64,000 nt of DNA, taken from NCBI GenBank assembly GCA_963921935.1, contig OY998178.1, positions 58,129,451-58,193,450 of the forward strand. Reading direction: 5' to 3'. Position numbers and translations under genes: made by a program. Each line of letters begins with the position of its first letter. Position 1 is the stretch's first letter. The notes beneath the pieces were generated by a model that made no database searches, had not been told where the DNA came from, and saw only the letters and a list, made by a program, of their open reading frames with translations. Below are positions 63,762 to 64,000 of the stretch, piece after piece. Origin of the DNA: Galeruca laticollis (Eukaryota > Arthropoda > Insecta > Coleoptera > Chrysomelidae).

Positions 63762-64000
63762 GTGGCATCCACCCATGTTAAATGTTAAAATCGCGGTAGC
63801 TGTGGCGTTCGCGGCACTATGACATACGATATACGGACGTCACAGTGCATCGAGCTCCAAAATATCGCAAACGATTCAGTGAATGCTTGAGAATCTACTG
63901 CTGATTAAATCAGCAGGACGTCACTTTGGTCGTTTTTTGAATAAACCTCTACACCAAGGTTCACAGGTTCTCCGTACGCGGCGTTACAGTAGCACACTTA
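63758..64000. other. Start of an unknown, GC-richer sequence
   Basis: From TGAAGTGGCATCCACCCATG to the window end the GC content is much higher than in the preceding 1.5 kb. It contains an AATAAA-like word near 63940. It could be an LTR that continues outside the window or host sequence; nothing decides. Confidence 0.35.

Overview
This window looks like intergenic DNA from an arthropod, most likely an insect with a large, AT-rich, repeat-laden genome. The base composition is about two-thirds AT. The coding capacity I recognise belongs almost entirely to eukaryotic transposable elements typical of insects: RTE-like and CR1/L2-like LINEs, BEL/Pao and Ty3/Gypsy LTR elements, Penelope-like elements (PLEs), Tc1/mariner, PIF/Harbinger with a MADF/BESS partner, Crypton tyrosine recombinases, an ISXO2-like element and a hAT-like element. 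I could not identify a convincing intact host gene, rRNA or functional tRNA. Nearly every element carries stops, frameshifts or deletions.

Layout, left to right. 1-2582: 3' part of a LINE. 2590-2880: Tc1/mariner scrap. 4277-8001: BEL/Pao element whose two LTRs are in opposite orientation yet which has a 5-bp target duplication. 8480-8908: Crypton recombinase C-terminus. 9225-12370: RTE LINE (minus), abutting a Tc1/mariner transposase (12374-13540, minus). 14548-24376: a MADF start codon region, then a PLE split by a Tc1/mariner element (15100-23436), which is itself split by a BEL/Pao element (15548-21249). 24377-31130: mostly unassigned, with a 1-kb fold-back element at 28582-29570. 31132-34110: degraded Gypsy. 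35021-35300: dispersed repeat. 35826-37325: long LTR. 37326-39357: PLE (minus). 39358-42114: RTE-like LINE (plus). 42120-43370: second long LTR. 43440-51126: Gypsy element (minus) of the same long-LTR family. 51125-51715: PLE-type terminal sequences including a hammerhead-ribozyme-like core. 53441-55686: ISXO2-like DNA transposon relic whose intron holds a 92-bp hairpin repeat array. 55934-57860: Harbinger transposase interleaved with an antisense MADF/BESS gene. 58314-61438: hAT-type ends with an 8-bp duplication enclosing a second Crypton, itself interrupted by a tRNA-like insertion. 62206-63757: PLE with a palindromic pair of terminal repeats. 63758-64000: start of an unknown sequence.

The elements do not form a pathway; they record successive insertions. 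The main biological interest is structural: two nested-insertion stacks readable from target duplications, an inverted-LTR retroelement that appears to have integrated as such, a candidate hammerhead ribozyme beside PLE remains, and recurrent association of PLE breakpoints with (AT)n tracts. All calls come from reading translated motifs and repeats by eye; no database search or folding program was run.
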